Positions 54,015 to 63,914 of a DNA stretch of 64,000 nt are shown one piece after another. The notes beneath the pieces are model-generated. The model made no database searches. It was not told the DNA's origin and saw only the letters and a list, made by a program, of their open reading frames with translations. The stretch covers positions 1 to 64,000 of the forward strand of contig CAYFGQ010000013.1 in NCBI GenBank assembly GCA_964342525.1, written 5' to 3'. Source of the stretch: G963676205 sp964342525 (GTDB lineage: Bacteria > Campylobacterota > Campylobacteria > Campylobacterales > Arcobacteraceae). The position numbers and the translations under genes were made by a program. Numbering within the stretch: the stretch's first letter is position 1; every line of letters begins with the position of its first letter.

Positions 54015-55030
54015 TAATAAAGTTTTTTTATTTTTATTTGATAAGCAATTATATTAGCAAGAGATACTGCAATCATCGTTATCCAAATAGTATCTAAACT
54101 ATAGTGTCTTGATCCATAGATTATGATTGCAGTATATATTGCTGTAATGATCATTCCATTTCTTGTGGAAGTATTTTTTTCATATCTTGGGTTATAATAT
54201 CCAAAGGCTATAATTAGGGGTAAAGTTAAAAGAGGAAATAAAGAAAATAAAATATAAAAGATAAAGTTTTTATCAGTAATTTTTAATCGTTCTTTCCAAA
54301 AACTAATAGGATCAGTGAACTTTGTCACTCTAAAACTTCCTAAGGTATCTGTGATAAACATCTCTTTAAAGTTGATTTGATTAACTTCTGAGCTAAATCT
54401 AGTCGATATTCCATCCATTAATGTTAAATCAAGTTCCCCGTTGTTATTTTTTGCAAGAGCTTTATTTGAAACAATAAATTGATATGCTTCTTCACTTTTC
54501 ATATCTTTAAATAATCTTACCCCTTCATAACTCAGCTGGTCATCCTTATCAATATATATAAGCCAGTCCCCAAACTTTTGTCCAAACTCTGAAGCTTTTA
54601 TATTAAAGCTAGCTTCTTTTTTCTTTTGTTCAAGTAGTAGATTATTTAGGTATTCAGCTTTTGGGATAAGGGCTAAAGATACTATTAACATCATCATTGT
54701 AAAAATAATAGTTAGGGGTAATAAGAACCAAATAAATCTAGTAGGTTTTAATCCTAAGCTAGTGATAACTATTAATTCATATTCAGAAGATAGTCTTGCA
54801 AAAGCCATTAAATAAGATATAAACAGAGATATTGGTAAGGTATAAAATAAGATTTTCGGTAAAGAGTATATATAAAAAAGAGCTAGCTCAAAAAGATCAA
54901 TTTTGATGATTGATGTTAAAGTTGCAATTTTTACCATAAAAATTACAGAGGTTATTAAAAATAGGGTACCAAATATTGAAAAAAATACTTGTGATATATT
55001 TGAAAATAGATATGATTTTAATTTACCCAT
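54014..55030 (-). CDS. LptF/LptG family permease
   Basis: A 338-residue membrane protein of the YjgP/YjgQ family, the permease part of the lipopolysaccharide exporter LptBFG. Three N-terminal helices (to about 120), a periplasmic beta-jellyroll region (130-245, FNIKASEFGQKFGDWLIYIDK...), and three C-terminal helices. Cytoplasmic signature: FARLSSEYELIVITSLGLKPTR. LptF is a little more likely than LptG, but I cannot decide. Between truA and the prepilin peptidase (1-base overlap and 2-base gap). Confidence 0.9.
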   Translation of the reverse strand: MGKLKSYLFSNISQVFFSIFGTLFLITSVIFMVKIATLTSIIKIDLFELALFYIYSLPKILFYTLPISLFISYLMAFARLSSEYELIVITSLGLKPTRFIWFLLPLTIIFTMMMLIVSLALIPKAEYLNNLLLEQKKKEASFNIKASEFGQKFGDWLIYIDKDDQLSYEGVRLFKDMKSEEAYQFIVSNKALAKNNNGELDLTLMDGISTRFSSEVNQINFKEMFITDTLGSFRVTKFTDPISFWKERLKITDKNFIFYILFSLFPLLTLPLIIAFGYYNPRYEKNTSTRNGMIITAIYTAIIIYGSRHYSLDTIWITMIAVSLANIIAYQIKIKKLY

Positions 55031-55032
55031 TG

Positions 55033-55809
55033 TTATCCTAAAATATTTATAAATTGATTTTTAAAGATATACGTACAAAATAATCCTAAAGCTAAATAGG
55101 GAATAAAAGGTATCTCTATATCTTTTTTTGAATAGTTATTATAAACTGCTGGAATTATAGCAAAAAGGGCACTTAAAAATATAGCAACTAGTGCTAACTT
55201 TAAACCAAGTATTACTCCAATAGCTGAAATCACTGGTATATCCCCCTCTCCTAGAGCTTCTTGTGTTCTTAAAGATTCATCTTTATAGATTCTTGATTTG
55301 ATATTTTGTATATAAAAAGTGATAATAAAATTTAAAAGTACAAAACCTCCTGCTAAAATCATGGCATCTTGTATAGCAAATAAAAAATCATTTTTTGTAA
55401 TAAAAAATGAAATAATAAATACAATAAACAGTAGATAATCAGGAACCTCTTTATATTTTAGATCTATAAATGAAAGTATTATAATTGTATAAAAAAATAA
55501 AAGGCTGAGAATAAGCTCTATACCAAAGCCTAATTTATTATAAATAAGTAGAGTTATTAATCCTGTAAGTAGTTCAACTATAGGATATATGATAGATATA
55601 TAGTTTTTACAAGTTGAGCATTTGCCTCTTAGTAAGAGATATGAGATTACTGGTATATTCTCATACCATTTTATTATGGTATTACAGTTTGTACATACTG
55701 AACGTGAAGGACTAAATAGGCTTATATCAAGAGGTAGTCTATATATTAGCATATTAAAAAATGAGCCAAATATAAGACCTAAAATAAAGATAGAGATAGA
55801 TTCAATCAA
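55033..55809 (-). CDS. Prepilin peptidase (type 4, A24)
   Basis: A 258-residue polytopic membrane enzyme that cleaves and N-methylates type IV pilins and pseudopilins. The N-terminal methylase region has two CxxC pairs (CTNC, CSTC near 40-66). The catalytic aspartates are in LSFIDLKYKEVPDY and GEGD near 190. About seven helices. Would be pilD by homology; corresponds in place to Cj0825. Substrates are not in the window. Confidence 0.93.
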   Translation of the reverse strand: MIESISIFILGLIFGSFFNMLIYRLPLDISLFSPSRSVCTNCNTIIKWYENIPVISYLLLRGKCSTCKNYISIIYPIVELLTGLITLLIYNKLGFGIELILSLLFFYTIIILSFIDLKYKEVPDYLLFIVFIISFFITKNDFLFAIQDAMILAGGFVLLNFIITFYIQNIKSRIYKDESLRTQEALGEGDIPVISAIGVILGLKLALVAIFLSALFAIIPAVYNNYSKKDIEIPFIPYLALGLFCTYIFKNQFINILG

Positions 55810-55812
55810 TCT

Positions 55813-56493
55813 TTATACACCACCAAATCTTCTCTCACGATTTCCAAAATCAGATAAGATATCATCTAACTCATCTGTAGAAAACTCTGGCCAATATGTA
55901 TTTGTGAAAAACATTTCAGCATAAGCTAACTGCCAAAGTAGATAGTTTGAGATTCTAATCTCTCCACTTGTTCTTATCATCAAATCAACATCTGGCATAA
56001 AGTGTGTATCAAGGTTTTTAGAGATATTTTCTTCATTTATATCATTATTTGATTCACTTAATTTTTTTACAGCTCTTACAATTTCATCACGGCTTCCATA
56101 GTTTAGTGCTAAAACTTGTGTAAGCCCTGTACATGATGAGGTTTTTTCTTCTACATCTTTTATGGTTTTTTGTAAAGAATTTGAAAACTTTGAAAGATCT
56201 CCTATAGCTCTAAATCTTACATTATTGGCTAGATAAATTTTTAATTCACTTTTAAAATATCGCTCAAGAAGTTTCATCAAAAATTGAACTTCTAGTTTTG
56301 GTCTATTCCAGTTTTCTGTACTAAAAGCATATAAAGTAAGGAATTTTACCCCTATGTTGCTACAGTGGGTAGTTATTTCCCTTACTGTTTTTGCCCCCTC
56401 TTCATGTCCAGCTGTTCTATTTAGACCACGTTCAGTTGCCCAACGTCCATTACCATCCATAATGATTGCTAAATGTTTTGGTATATTAGTCAT
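55813..56493 (-). CDS. uppS: Undecaprenyl diphosphate synthase
   Basis: A 226-residue cis-prenyltransferase that makes the C55 carrier for peptidoglycan. The MDGNGRWATERGLNRTAGH start carries catalytic Asp; LTLYAFSTENWNRP and the C-terminal DLMIRTSGEIRISNYLLWQLAYAE are typical. Overlaps coaBC by 8 bases; 3 bases before the prepilin peptidase. Confidence 0.97.
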   Translation of the reverse strand: MTNIPKHLAIIMDGNGRWATERGLNRTAGHEEGAKTVREITTHCSNIGVKFLTLYAFSTENWNRPKLEVQFLMKLLERYFKSELKIYLANNVRFRAIGDLSKFSNSLQKTIKDVEEKTSSCTGLTQVLALNYGSRDEIVRAVKKLSESNNDINEENISKNLDTHFMPDVDLMIRTSGEIRISNYLLWQLAYAEMFFTNTYWPEFSTDELDDILSDFGNRERRFGGV

Positions 56494-57697
56494 GAAATTC
56501 TTCTTTTAATGTGTTTAATAGATTTAGTGATAGATTTACTTTATCACTTTTATCTAATACTATTTGTTTATTTTTAGTTAATAGTTCAATTTGATTTGAA
56601 TCACTACCAAATTTATTACCTTCATCTAAAATATTTAAACAAACACCATCTAATGACTTTTTATTTAACATTTTTAAAGCATTTGATTTGGCATTATCTT
56701 TATCCATTTCTGCTTTAAAACCAATTGTGTAGATACTCTCTTTTGTTAAAGAATTTAAAATATCAATGTTTTGTTTTAACTCTAAATTCCAAGTTTGTCC
56801 AATATCCTCTTTTTTTAATTTACCATTTTCACTAATACTTGGGGTATAATCACTTACAGCAGCAACTCCAAAGAAATAAGGCTTTTTAGTTATATTAGCA
56901 CTTTTAATAAGAGTTTCACAAGTATTAAACATCTGTTTAGTACTTTCAACTCTTATATTTTCTATGGCATTTATAGCTGGTTTTTCTGAACTTACAGAGC
57001 TTACTAAAGTAATATCTGCTCCCTTATAAAAAAGTGCTGTGGCTAAAGATACAGCCATTTTTCCACTAGAAAAGTTAGAGATATATCTAATATCATCTAT
57101 TCTCTCAATTGTTCCACCACCATTTAGTACAACTTTTCTATTTTCCCAATATTCATCTTTAAGAAGTTCTCTAATGGCAAAGTGGTATAAATCTTCAGGT
57201 TCTACCATAGCTCCATCACCCACATCTTTACATGCTAACTCTTTTGTTTGAGTATTTAGTATTTTAAAATTGCACTCTTTTAATATTTCAAGGGATTTTT
57301 TAGTAATAGGATTTTGGATCATATTTGTATTTGCTGCAGGGGCAAGAAGTTTAACATCTGGATATGCTATTGCACTTTGAAGTAATAGATTGTCTGCTAT
57401 TCCATTGCTTAGTTTATTTATAGTATTTGCCGTGGCTGGTGCTATTATAAATAAATCCGCCCATTTCCCTATAGCTATATGATTATTATCATCTGCCCAA
57501 GATTCAGTAGATTCGATCAATACTTTATTTTGTGAGATAGTTTCAAATGTAAGGGGTGTTATAAATTTTGTAGCCGATGGGCTCATTATAACTCTTACAT
57601 TTGCATGTGCTTTTATAAAAAGTCTAATAAGTTCTAAGGTTTTATAAATAGCTATGGAGCTACTTACTCCAACTAGAATATTTTTGTTTTCTATCAT
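56486..57697 (-). CDS. coaBC: Bifunctional CoaBC (phosphopantothenoylcysteine synthase/decarboxylase)
   Basis: A 403-residue two-domain enzyme of CoA synthesis. The N-terminal FMN-dependent decarboxylase CoaC (1-180) starts ILVGVSSSIAIYKTLELIR and has the HIAIGKWADLFIIAPATANTINK segment. The C-terminal synthetase CoaB (185-403) has NGGGTIERIDDIRYISNFSSGKMAVSLA. Between glmU (16 bases) and uppS (8-base overlap). Confidence 0.96.
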   Translation of the reverse strand: MIENKNILVGVSSSIAIYKTLELIRLFIKAHANVRVIMSPSATKFITPLTFETISQNKVLIESTESWADDNNHIAIGKWADLFIIAPATANTINKLSNGIADNLLLQSAIAYPDVKLLAPAANTNMIQNPITKKSLEILKECNFKILNTQTKELACKDVGDGAMVEPEDLYHFAIRELLKDEYWENRKVVLNGGGTIERIDDIRYISNFSSGKMAVSLATALFYKGADITLVSSVSSEKPAINAIENIRVESTKQMFNTCETLIKSANITKKPYFFGVAAVSDYTPSISENGKLKKEDIGQTWNLELKQNIDILNSLTKESIYTIGFKAEMDKDNAKSNALKMLNKKSLDGVCLNILDEGNKFGSDSNQIELLTKNKQIVLDKSDKVNLSLNLLNTLKEEFHD

Positions 57698-57713
57698 TTT
57701 AGTTCTTTTAAAA

Positions 57714-59009
57714 TTACTTCTTATTAAAAAACTTGTAGAAGAAACCTTTTATATTTTTTTGTTTTGTTCTACTAAGTGCTAAATCTCCAGAGTTTACTTT
57801 AGCTGTGATTGTACTTCCTGCAGCTACCATTGCATCATCTTCAATTTCAACTGGTGCTACTAGTTGTGTGTCACTACCAATAAATACATTTTTACCTATG
57901 ATTGTTTTATGTTTATTGATACCATCGTAGTTACAAGTGATTGTTCCACATCCTATATTTGTACCCTCATCAATTTCACAGTCTCCAAGATATGTAAGGT
58001 GACCAGCTTTTACACCTATTAGTTTAGCTTTTTTAGTTTCAACATAGTTTCCAATGTGTGTATCTTTTAAAACTGAACCGGGTCTAATTCTTGCCATTGG
58101 CCCCGCATCACTATTTTCTAGTACCCCATCTTCTATATGAGTATTTGTTTTAATATGTGAGTTTATGATTTTTGAGTTACCTAAAATAGTAACTCCATTT
58201 TCTATAATTGATTCACCTTCAATCTCTACACCATATTCAATATATATAGTAGAAGGCAGTCTCATAATCACACCAGTTTTTAAGAACTTTTCTTTGATTC
58301 TATTTTGATGGATCTCTTCAGCTTCTGCTAAATCAAGTTTAGAGTTTACCCCTTTAAAGTTTTCCTCTTTTACATAAATAGGATCAATTGTCAAACCTTG
58401 ATTAAGAGCCATTTCTACAAGATCAGTTATATAATATTCTTTTTGAGCATTATTATTATTTAATTTAGGTAAGGACTCAGCTAAAAATGCACTATCAAAA
58501 CAATAGATACCAGCATTTGCTGTTGTGATTTTTAATTCTTCTTCATTACAATCTTTTTGTTCAACTATTTTTTTTACATTTTCATTTTCAATTACAACTC
58601 TACCATAACCATTTGCATCATCTAAAGCAAGTACCGACATGGAAAGTTTTGAATCTGTATCTATAAGTGATTTTAACTCTTCAGCTTCAATAAGTGGCAT
58701 ATCTCCATTTAATACTAAAGTTTTTTCATGTTTTGGATTTATACCCATTACTGCACCACCAGTACCAGGATAATTCTCATGATCTTGAATATGGTATGTT
58801 ACATCATTAAAGTGTTTTTCCATAGATGATCTTACTAGATCTGCTTGATGGTAAAGTACTACATGGATATCATCACTTAGTTTTTTAGCTTCATTGATTG
58901 AATAAAAAAGCATTTCATGACCAGAAATTTTATGCAATACCTTAGGCTTAGTTGATTTCATTCTAGTACCAGCACCTGCTGCTAGAATAATAATTGATAG
59001 CTTGTTCAA
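57714..59009 (-). CDS. glmU: Bifunctional GlmU
   Basis: A 431-residue enzyme making UDP-GlcNAc: uridylyltransferase domain (1-225, IILAAGAGTRMKSTKPKVLHKI) and left-handed beta-helix acetyltransferase (245-431, with GPMARIRPGSVLKDTHIGNYVETKKA). UDP-GlcNAc feeds lipid A and peptidoglycan, matching uppS downstream. Starts one base after the ankyrin gene stop, so translation is probably coupled. Confidence 0.97.
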   Translation of the reverse strand: MNKLSIIILAAGAGTRMKSTKPKVLHKISGHEMLFYSINEAKKLSDDIHVVLYHQADLVRSSMEKHFNDVTYHIQDHENYPGTGGAVMGINPKHEKTLVLNGDMPLIEAEELKSLIDTDSKLSMSVLALDDANGYGRVVIENENVKKIVEQKDCNEEELKITTANAGIYCFDSAFLAESLPKLNNNNAQKEYYITDLVEMALNQGLTIDPIYVKEENFKGVNSKLDLAEAEEIHQNRIKEKFLKTGVIMRLPSTIYIEYGVEIEGESIIENGVTILGNSKIINSHIKTNTHIEDGVLENSDAGPMARIRPGSVLKDTHIGNYVETKKAKLIGVKAGHLTYLGDCEIDEGTNIGCGTITCNYDGINKHKTIIGKNVFIGSDTQLVAPVEIEDDAMVAAGSTITAKVNSGDLALSRTKQKNIKGFFYKFFNKK

Positions 59010-59010
59010 A

Positions 59011-60963
59011 TTAGTTTCCTTTTAAAGATTGGGCAGCTTCTCTTAGTTCTTTTTTTAGATTACCGATTACATCTTTGATTGAGTTTCTTAGTTTTGGATC
59101 GGTAATATTACCTTTTAAAAGTTTATCCAGATTTGGAAGTTTATCTATGAAGAACTTTAACATAGCTTTAGATTTTCTGTGGGGATTGTACATTAAGACA
59201 CCACTTGCAATAAGAGCTACTACAAGATTTGTATGTCCTAGGATTGCTGCATAATTTAGTACAGTAAATCCACCATAATCAGGTTCATTCATATCTGCAC
59301 CTGCAGCTATTAATAATCTTGCTATTTTAAAATTTCCCTTCCATGAAGTATGGTGTAGGGCTGTTCTTCCTTGATTATCTTTGATATTAAGATTTGATCT
59401 TTTTGAGAGTAGTTTTTCAACTATTTCAGAATCATCAGCAATTACAGCTTTATGGAAAATAGTTCTTCCATTTTTATCTATGGTATCCACATCTATTCTA
59501 AATTTAAGCATAAATACAAGACGCTCTAAAAGTTGAAGTCTTTCTTTCGGAACAGTGATCTTTACACTCTCATCAATAAGTACTGATAATGGAGTATTTC
59601 CCTCACTATCTACAATATTTGCATCAGCTCCATTATTCATAAATAGTTTAATAAGATCAAGATTATTATAACTAACAACATCAAATAGTGTTGTTCTTCC
59701 ATCTCTTTTTATAACATTTATTTTTGGTTTATGGGCAAGCATCTTTTTAAGAAGAGTCATAAAGTCTTCTGTTTCATCTAGCTTTAAAAATTTTGGATTA
59801 TATGGTTTTTTACCATTTCTTTGAACAAGAATGATTTCTACTAGATCATCTACTATAGTTCTTTCTTCAAAATCTTTATGATCAATATTTGCACCCTTTA
59901 ATAAAAGGTAATCAATCATATTGATATTACTTAGTCCATCTAAAATTGCATCAAATAGTACTGTTTTTCCATCATTATCTATAGCATCTACATTAGCACC
60001 ACTTGCAAGTAAAAAGTCTATTGCTTCATAGTTTTTCTTTTTTACTTCTTTAAAAAGGATTGTTTTACCCTCTTTATCTACTCTATCTAAGGCTAATCCA
60101 AACTCCATTAAAAAGTGTGTAAGTTTTACATAATTATTCTCAGGTGCAATATGAACAAATCTACCAGATAGTTTTGCATTTGGGATACTTAAAAGACGAA
60201 GGATTTCTAAAAGTTCATCTAAAATTCCATTTCCATCTTTATTTTTTATATTTAGTTTTATTCCTTGTTTTAATAGGGCATCTACAATATCAAGATTTTT
60301 TGCTCCTAGAACAATGGCATTGAAAAGTACATTTTCATTATTCTCATCAAGATGATTTACATCCATCCCACAAGCTATCATATACTTTGCAATATCATGG
60401 TTCGGGTTTAAAACTGCATCAAATAGTGGTGTTTGCCCATGATTATCAGGCATATCAGGATTTTCCATCACATTTAGTATCTCTTTTATGATCTCTAGGT
60501 TTCTACCTTTTACTGCATCAAAAAGTACAGTTTTTCCATAAGTATCTCGGATTGAAAAATCTGGTTTGAAAGGAAGTAGGGCTCTAAATATTTTATTATT
60601 ACCCTCAATTGCTACATCATGAAAGATTGTTCTACCTGAGCTGTTTACATTGTTTATATTTATTCCATTGGATAATAAAAATCTAACAATAACTGTATCA
60701 CCTCTATCAACAGCTTCATTTAGAATAGTTTTCCCATATTGATCTTCTGTGGTGATATCTGCACCATTTTTCATCAATAGTTTCATAGATTCTACTTTTT
60801 TCTTTTTAGCTAATTCAAAAAGCAGAGTTCTCCCATTGTCATCTGTTTGGTTAATATCTGCGCCCTTATCGATGAGTTTTTGGACTTTCTCATCATCTAT
60901 CTGCGCCTTGAAAAGTTCTTTATGAAGTGTTTCATTAACATCAGTTTTTAAAAAACCTAACAT
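59011..60963 (-). CDS. Long ankyrin-repeat protein
   Basis: A 650-residue protein made almost wholly of ankyrin repeats, with the D-x-x-G-[RK]-T-x-L/I-[LF] start repeating from about residue 30 to 600 (e.g. DDNGRTLLFELAKKKK, DQYGKTILNEAVDRGD, DNQGRTALHHTSWKGN). Roughly 15 or more units are visible, some irregular. The C-terminal 50 residues are helical and charged. No signal peptide. It leads the glmU-coaBC-uppS run. Ankyrin proteins bind partners; a scaffold or regulator role in envelope synthesis is speculative. Confidence 0.9.
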   Translation of the reverse strand: MLGFLKTDVNETLHKELFKAQIDDEKVQKLIDKGADINQTDDNGRTLLFELAKKKKVESMKLLMKNGADITTEDQYGKTILNEAVDRGDTVIVRFLLSNGININNVNSSGRTIFHDVAIEGNNKIFRALLPFKPDFSIRDTYGKTVLFDAVKGRNLEIIKEILNVMENPDMPDNHGQTPLFDAVLNPNHDIAKYMIACGMDVNHLDENNENVLFNAIVLGAKNLDIVDALLKQGIKLNIKNKDGNGILDELLEILRLLSIPNAKLSGRFVHIAPENNYVKLTHFLMEFGLALDRVDKEGKTILFKEVKKKNYEAIDFLLASGANVDAIDNDGKTVLFDAILDGLSNINMIDYLLLKGANIDHKDFEERTIVDDLVEIILVQRNGKKPYNPKFLKLDETEDFMTLLKKMLAHKPKINVIKRDGRTTLFDVVSYNNLDLIKLFMNNGADANIVDSEGNTPLSVLIDESVKITVPKERLQLLERLVFMLKFRIDVDTIDKNGRTIFHKAVIADDSEIVEKLLSKRSNLNIKDNQGRTALHHTSWKGNFKIARLLIAAGADMNEPDYGGFTVLNYAAILGHTNLVVALIASGVLMYNPHRKSKAMLKFFIDKLPNLDKLLKGNITDPKLRNSIKDVIGNLKKELREAAQSLKGN

Positions 60964-61181
60964 CTAAATCCTAAATAATAATCTTTTAAATCCACGACAA
61001 TGGATATATAGTATATCTAAAAAACTATTAAAATAATACTTATTACTATTAAGTGACAATAATTAATTTAAAATTTATAACATAATTACCATTTTACAGA
61101 TTATTTTAATACTTCACAAGTAGTTTAAATAATTATTTTAAATATAAATGTAATAAAAAGTAAATAAAGGCAAATTAACCT

Positions 61182-62750
61182 TTATCTAAATCTTCTTCGA
61201 TTTCTTCCTTCTGATCTGTTTGATCTATTGGATGGCTTAGATGACCTTCTAGGTCTTCTAAAACTTTCATCTTCTTTTTTACGAATGAATTTAATACCTT
61301 TTTTTAAACTATTTTCAATATATTGATTTAGTTGTATCTGAAAGTTTCTTGCTTTTTTTTCATCAAAAAAGATATTTGGGAATTTAAAAGACAACCAAAG
61401 GTATAAAGATATCTTTTTTATCTCATCTTCTGCTTTTAATAATTCCATAGGATCTTTTGTAACATTTCTTACAGGTGTAGTTAATCTATATGATAAGGGT
61501 TTATTTTTTACTATGGCATCTATATATGAAAAGAACGCACTTTGAATAAGGGGAGATTTTACAGTTACAGGGGCATTTGCAAAGATAAACTTTTCTTCAA
61601 GGTTAAGCTCCCTTTTTTTATCAAGGATTTTTGCTATGGAAAGCATACTAGATATATTGATAGCTTCAAAAGGACCATCAAAATTCATATGTTTTACATA
61701 AAACCTTAATATATCAAATAGTTTTTTACTTTGAAGATGTTCAGAGATAGATAAGATCTGATCTAAAGTTGCCTTTACATTAAATGGAGGCTTGATAGTT
61801 TTTACAGGAATCGTAAATATATGTGCAATCGATTGATGAACTTTATTATTTATCCCTCCAATATATCCAATTTCATGGTGACCATATCTTCCTGCACGAC
61901 CTGCAATTTGTATCACTTCAGATGGTAAAAGTTTTCTTTTTGATTCCCCATCAAATTTTGTATCAGTTGTAAAAAGTAAAGTCTTAATAGGTAGATTAAG
62001 CCCCATAGCTATAGCATCTGTAGCGATTAGGATCTCTGCTTCACCTTCTCTGAAACGTCTTGCTTCTTCACGTCTTACTTCAGGAGAAAGGTTACCATAT
62101 AAGACGGCTACCTTGTGGTACTTTTGAAGCTTTTGTTTTAGCTTTAAAACATCAGCTCTAGAGAATGCTATAAGTGCTGTATTTGGGCTAATATCTCTAA
62201 GATTTATCGCTTTATCTAAGACTTGAAGTTCTGTTTTTCTTTTTACTTTTATGATTTCAAGTTCTTCACCTAAATATTCAGCTAGTTTTTTAACTGCATC
62301 TAGTGCATTTACTGATCCTGTCATTATAACTGTTTTTGCAGGTGCGCCTATTATGGCATTTACCCATGCCCAGCCCCTATCTATATCATCTAACATTTGA
62401 ACTTCATCTATTACACATGTATCTACGTCTAGATTAAAATCTATCATTTCTATAGTAGAGCAGATATGTGCAGCATCTTCATCAAATTTTTCTTCTTCAC
62501 CTGTTATAAGAGATACGGGAATATTTTGTTCTTTAAAAGTTTCATACCCTTCAAGTGCTAAAAGTCTAAGGGGCGCTAGATATAGTCCGCTATCACTATT
62601 TTTAAGTTTTTCCATAGCATGATAAGTTTTTCCACTATTCGTGGGACCCACATAAAATATAAGTTTTCTATTTAATTCTCTTGCTAGGGGAAATAGGGAT
62701 TTTATATCACAGTTGAGTAAATTATTTAGTTTTTCTTTCCAATTTTCCAT
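61182..62750 (-). CDS. SUV3-like ATP-dependent RNA helicase
   Basis: A 522-residue superfamily 2 helicase of the SUV3 type, known from mitochondrial RNA degradosomes and some bacteria. Motif I YVGPTNSGKTYHAM (33-46), motif II DEVQ in CVIDEVQML, motif III TGS, motif V AIAMGLNLPI, and motif VI QIAGRAGRYG are present. The last 35 residues are an Arg/Ser-rich basic tail (RRPRRSSKPSNRSNRSEG), likely RNA-binding. Divergent from trmA across 42 bases. Possibly linked to RNA turnover with RNase J (33.7 kb). Confidence 0.92.
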   Translation of the reverse strand: MENWKEKLNNLLNCDIKSLFPLARELNRKLIFYVGPTNSGKTYHAMEKLKNSDSGLYLAPLRLLALEGYETFKEQNIPVSLITGEEEKFDEDAAHICSTIEMIDFNLDVDTCVIDEVQMLDDIDRGWAWVNAIIGAPAKTVIMTGSVNALDAVKKLAEYLGEELEIIKVKRKTELQVLDKAINLRDISPNTALIAFSRADVLKLKQKLQKYHKVAVLYGNLSPEVRREEARRFREGEAEILIATDAIAMGLNLPIKTLLFTTDTKFDGESKRKLLPSEVIQIAGRAGRYGHHEIGYIGGINNKVHQSIAHIFTIPVKTIKPPFNVKATLDQILSISEHLQSKKLFDILRFYVKHMNFDGPFEAINISSMLSIAKILDKKRELNLEEKFIFANAPVTVKSPLIQSAFFSYIDAIVKNKPLSYRLTTPVRNVTKDPMELLKAEDEIKKISLYLWLSFKFPNIFFDEKKARNFQIQLNQYIENSLKKGIKFIRKKEDESFRRPRRSSKPSNRSNRSEGRNRRRFR

Positions 62751-62792
62751 TATGGTATAATACCATAAAAAAATTCAGGGAAAATAACATAT

Positions 62793-63914
62793 ATGAATTG
62801 TGAATATTTTGGTAAGTGTGGATCTTGTGTTCTACACCATTTAAACTATGAAGAACAATTAGATTTAAAAGTAAAAAATGAAAAAGACAGATTTAGTGAT
62901 CTCTATATGGGTGAATTTGATATATTAAAAAGTGAAACTGAGAGATTTAGAGATAGGGCAGAGTTTAGAATTTTCCACTTAGATGGCAAGGTTTTTTATG
63001 CAATGAATGATTTTGATAAAAGACCTTTATGTATTGAAGCCTGTAGTATTGTAAGTGAAAAAATTGCTAAAGTGATGGATGAGCTTATTGCTGAGGTTCA
63101 AAATAATGAAGTTTTAAAAAAGAGATTCTTTTCTGTGGAATTTTTGTCTTCATCGCTAAATGATATTTTAGTAACCATGATCTACCATAGAAAACTTGAA
63201 GAGGATTGGGTATCTGAAGCTAAAGCTTTACAAGAAAAACTTAATATAAGAATAATTGGTAGAAGTAGAAAACAAAAACTTGTTTTAGAAAATGATTTTG
63301 TAAATGAAAAGATAAAGATAAATGATAGGGAGTTTAAACTTCTATATAAAGAGGGTGGATTTACTCAGCCAAACTCAGGGGTAAATAAAAAAATGATGAC
63401 TTGGGTTTTAGACAATTTAAAATCAAAAGGTAATCTTTGTGAGCTTTATTGTGGAGGTGGAAATTTTACTATACCACTTAGTACAAAGTTTGATAAGGTT
63501 CTTGCCACAGAGATTTCAAAAACATCAATTAGATCAGCATTGCAAAATTGTGAACTGAACTCCATAGAAAATATAAACTTTATAAGAATGAGTTCTGAAG
63601 AGTTTACCGAAGCACTTAATAAAGTCAGACCTTTTAGAAGATTAAAAGATATTGATCTTGATTCATATAAGTTTTTAGATAAAGATGAGTTTTCTACAAT
63701 TTTTGTAGATCCACCACGTGCAGGAATGGATCCTTTAACTACAGATCTTGTTAAAAAGTTTGATCAAATTATATATATTTCATGTAATCCAGAAACTTTA
63801 CATAGGGATTTAAAAGAGATAGTAAAGACTCATAAAATTATAAAATTTGCTTTTTTTGATCAATTTGCCTATACAAATCACATAGAATCGGGAGTAATTT
63901 TAGAAAAGATTTAG
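62793..63914 (+). CDS. trmA: tRNA (uracil-5-)-methyltransferase
   Basis: A 373-residue SAM-dependent RNA methyltransferase making m5U54 in tRNA. SAM site: LCELYCGGGNFTIPLS near 212. Catalytic parts are FVDPPRAGMDP near 302 and ISCNPETL with nucleophile Cys near 327. The N-terminus carries CEYFGKCGSC, a Cys cluster resembling the iron-sulfur ligands of RlmC/RlmD-type enzymes. The length and the SRKQKLVLENDFVNEKI region fit TrmA; RlmD is less likely. The 86 bases after it to the window end hold no gene I can call. Confidence 0.9.
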   Translation: MNCEYFGKCGSCVLHHLNYEEQLDLKVKNEKDRFSDLYMGEFDILKSETERFRDRAEFRIFHLDGKVFYAMNDFDKRPLCIEACSIVSEKIAKVMDELIAEVQNNEVLKKRFFSVEFLSSSLNDILVTMIYHRKLEEDWVSEAKALQEKLNIRIIGRSRKQKLVLENDFVNEKIKINDREFKLLYKEGGFTQPNSGVNKKMMTWVLDNLKSKGNLCELYCGGGNFTIPLSTKFDKVLATEISKTSIRSALQNCELNSIENINFIRMSSEEFTEALNKVRPFRRLKDIDLDSYKFLDKDEFSTIFVDPPRAGMDPLTTDLVKKFDQIIYISCNPETLHRDLKEIVKTHKIIKFAFFDQFAYTNHIESGVILEKI

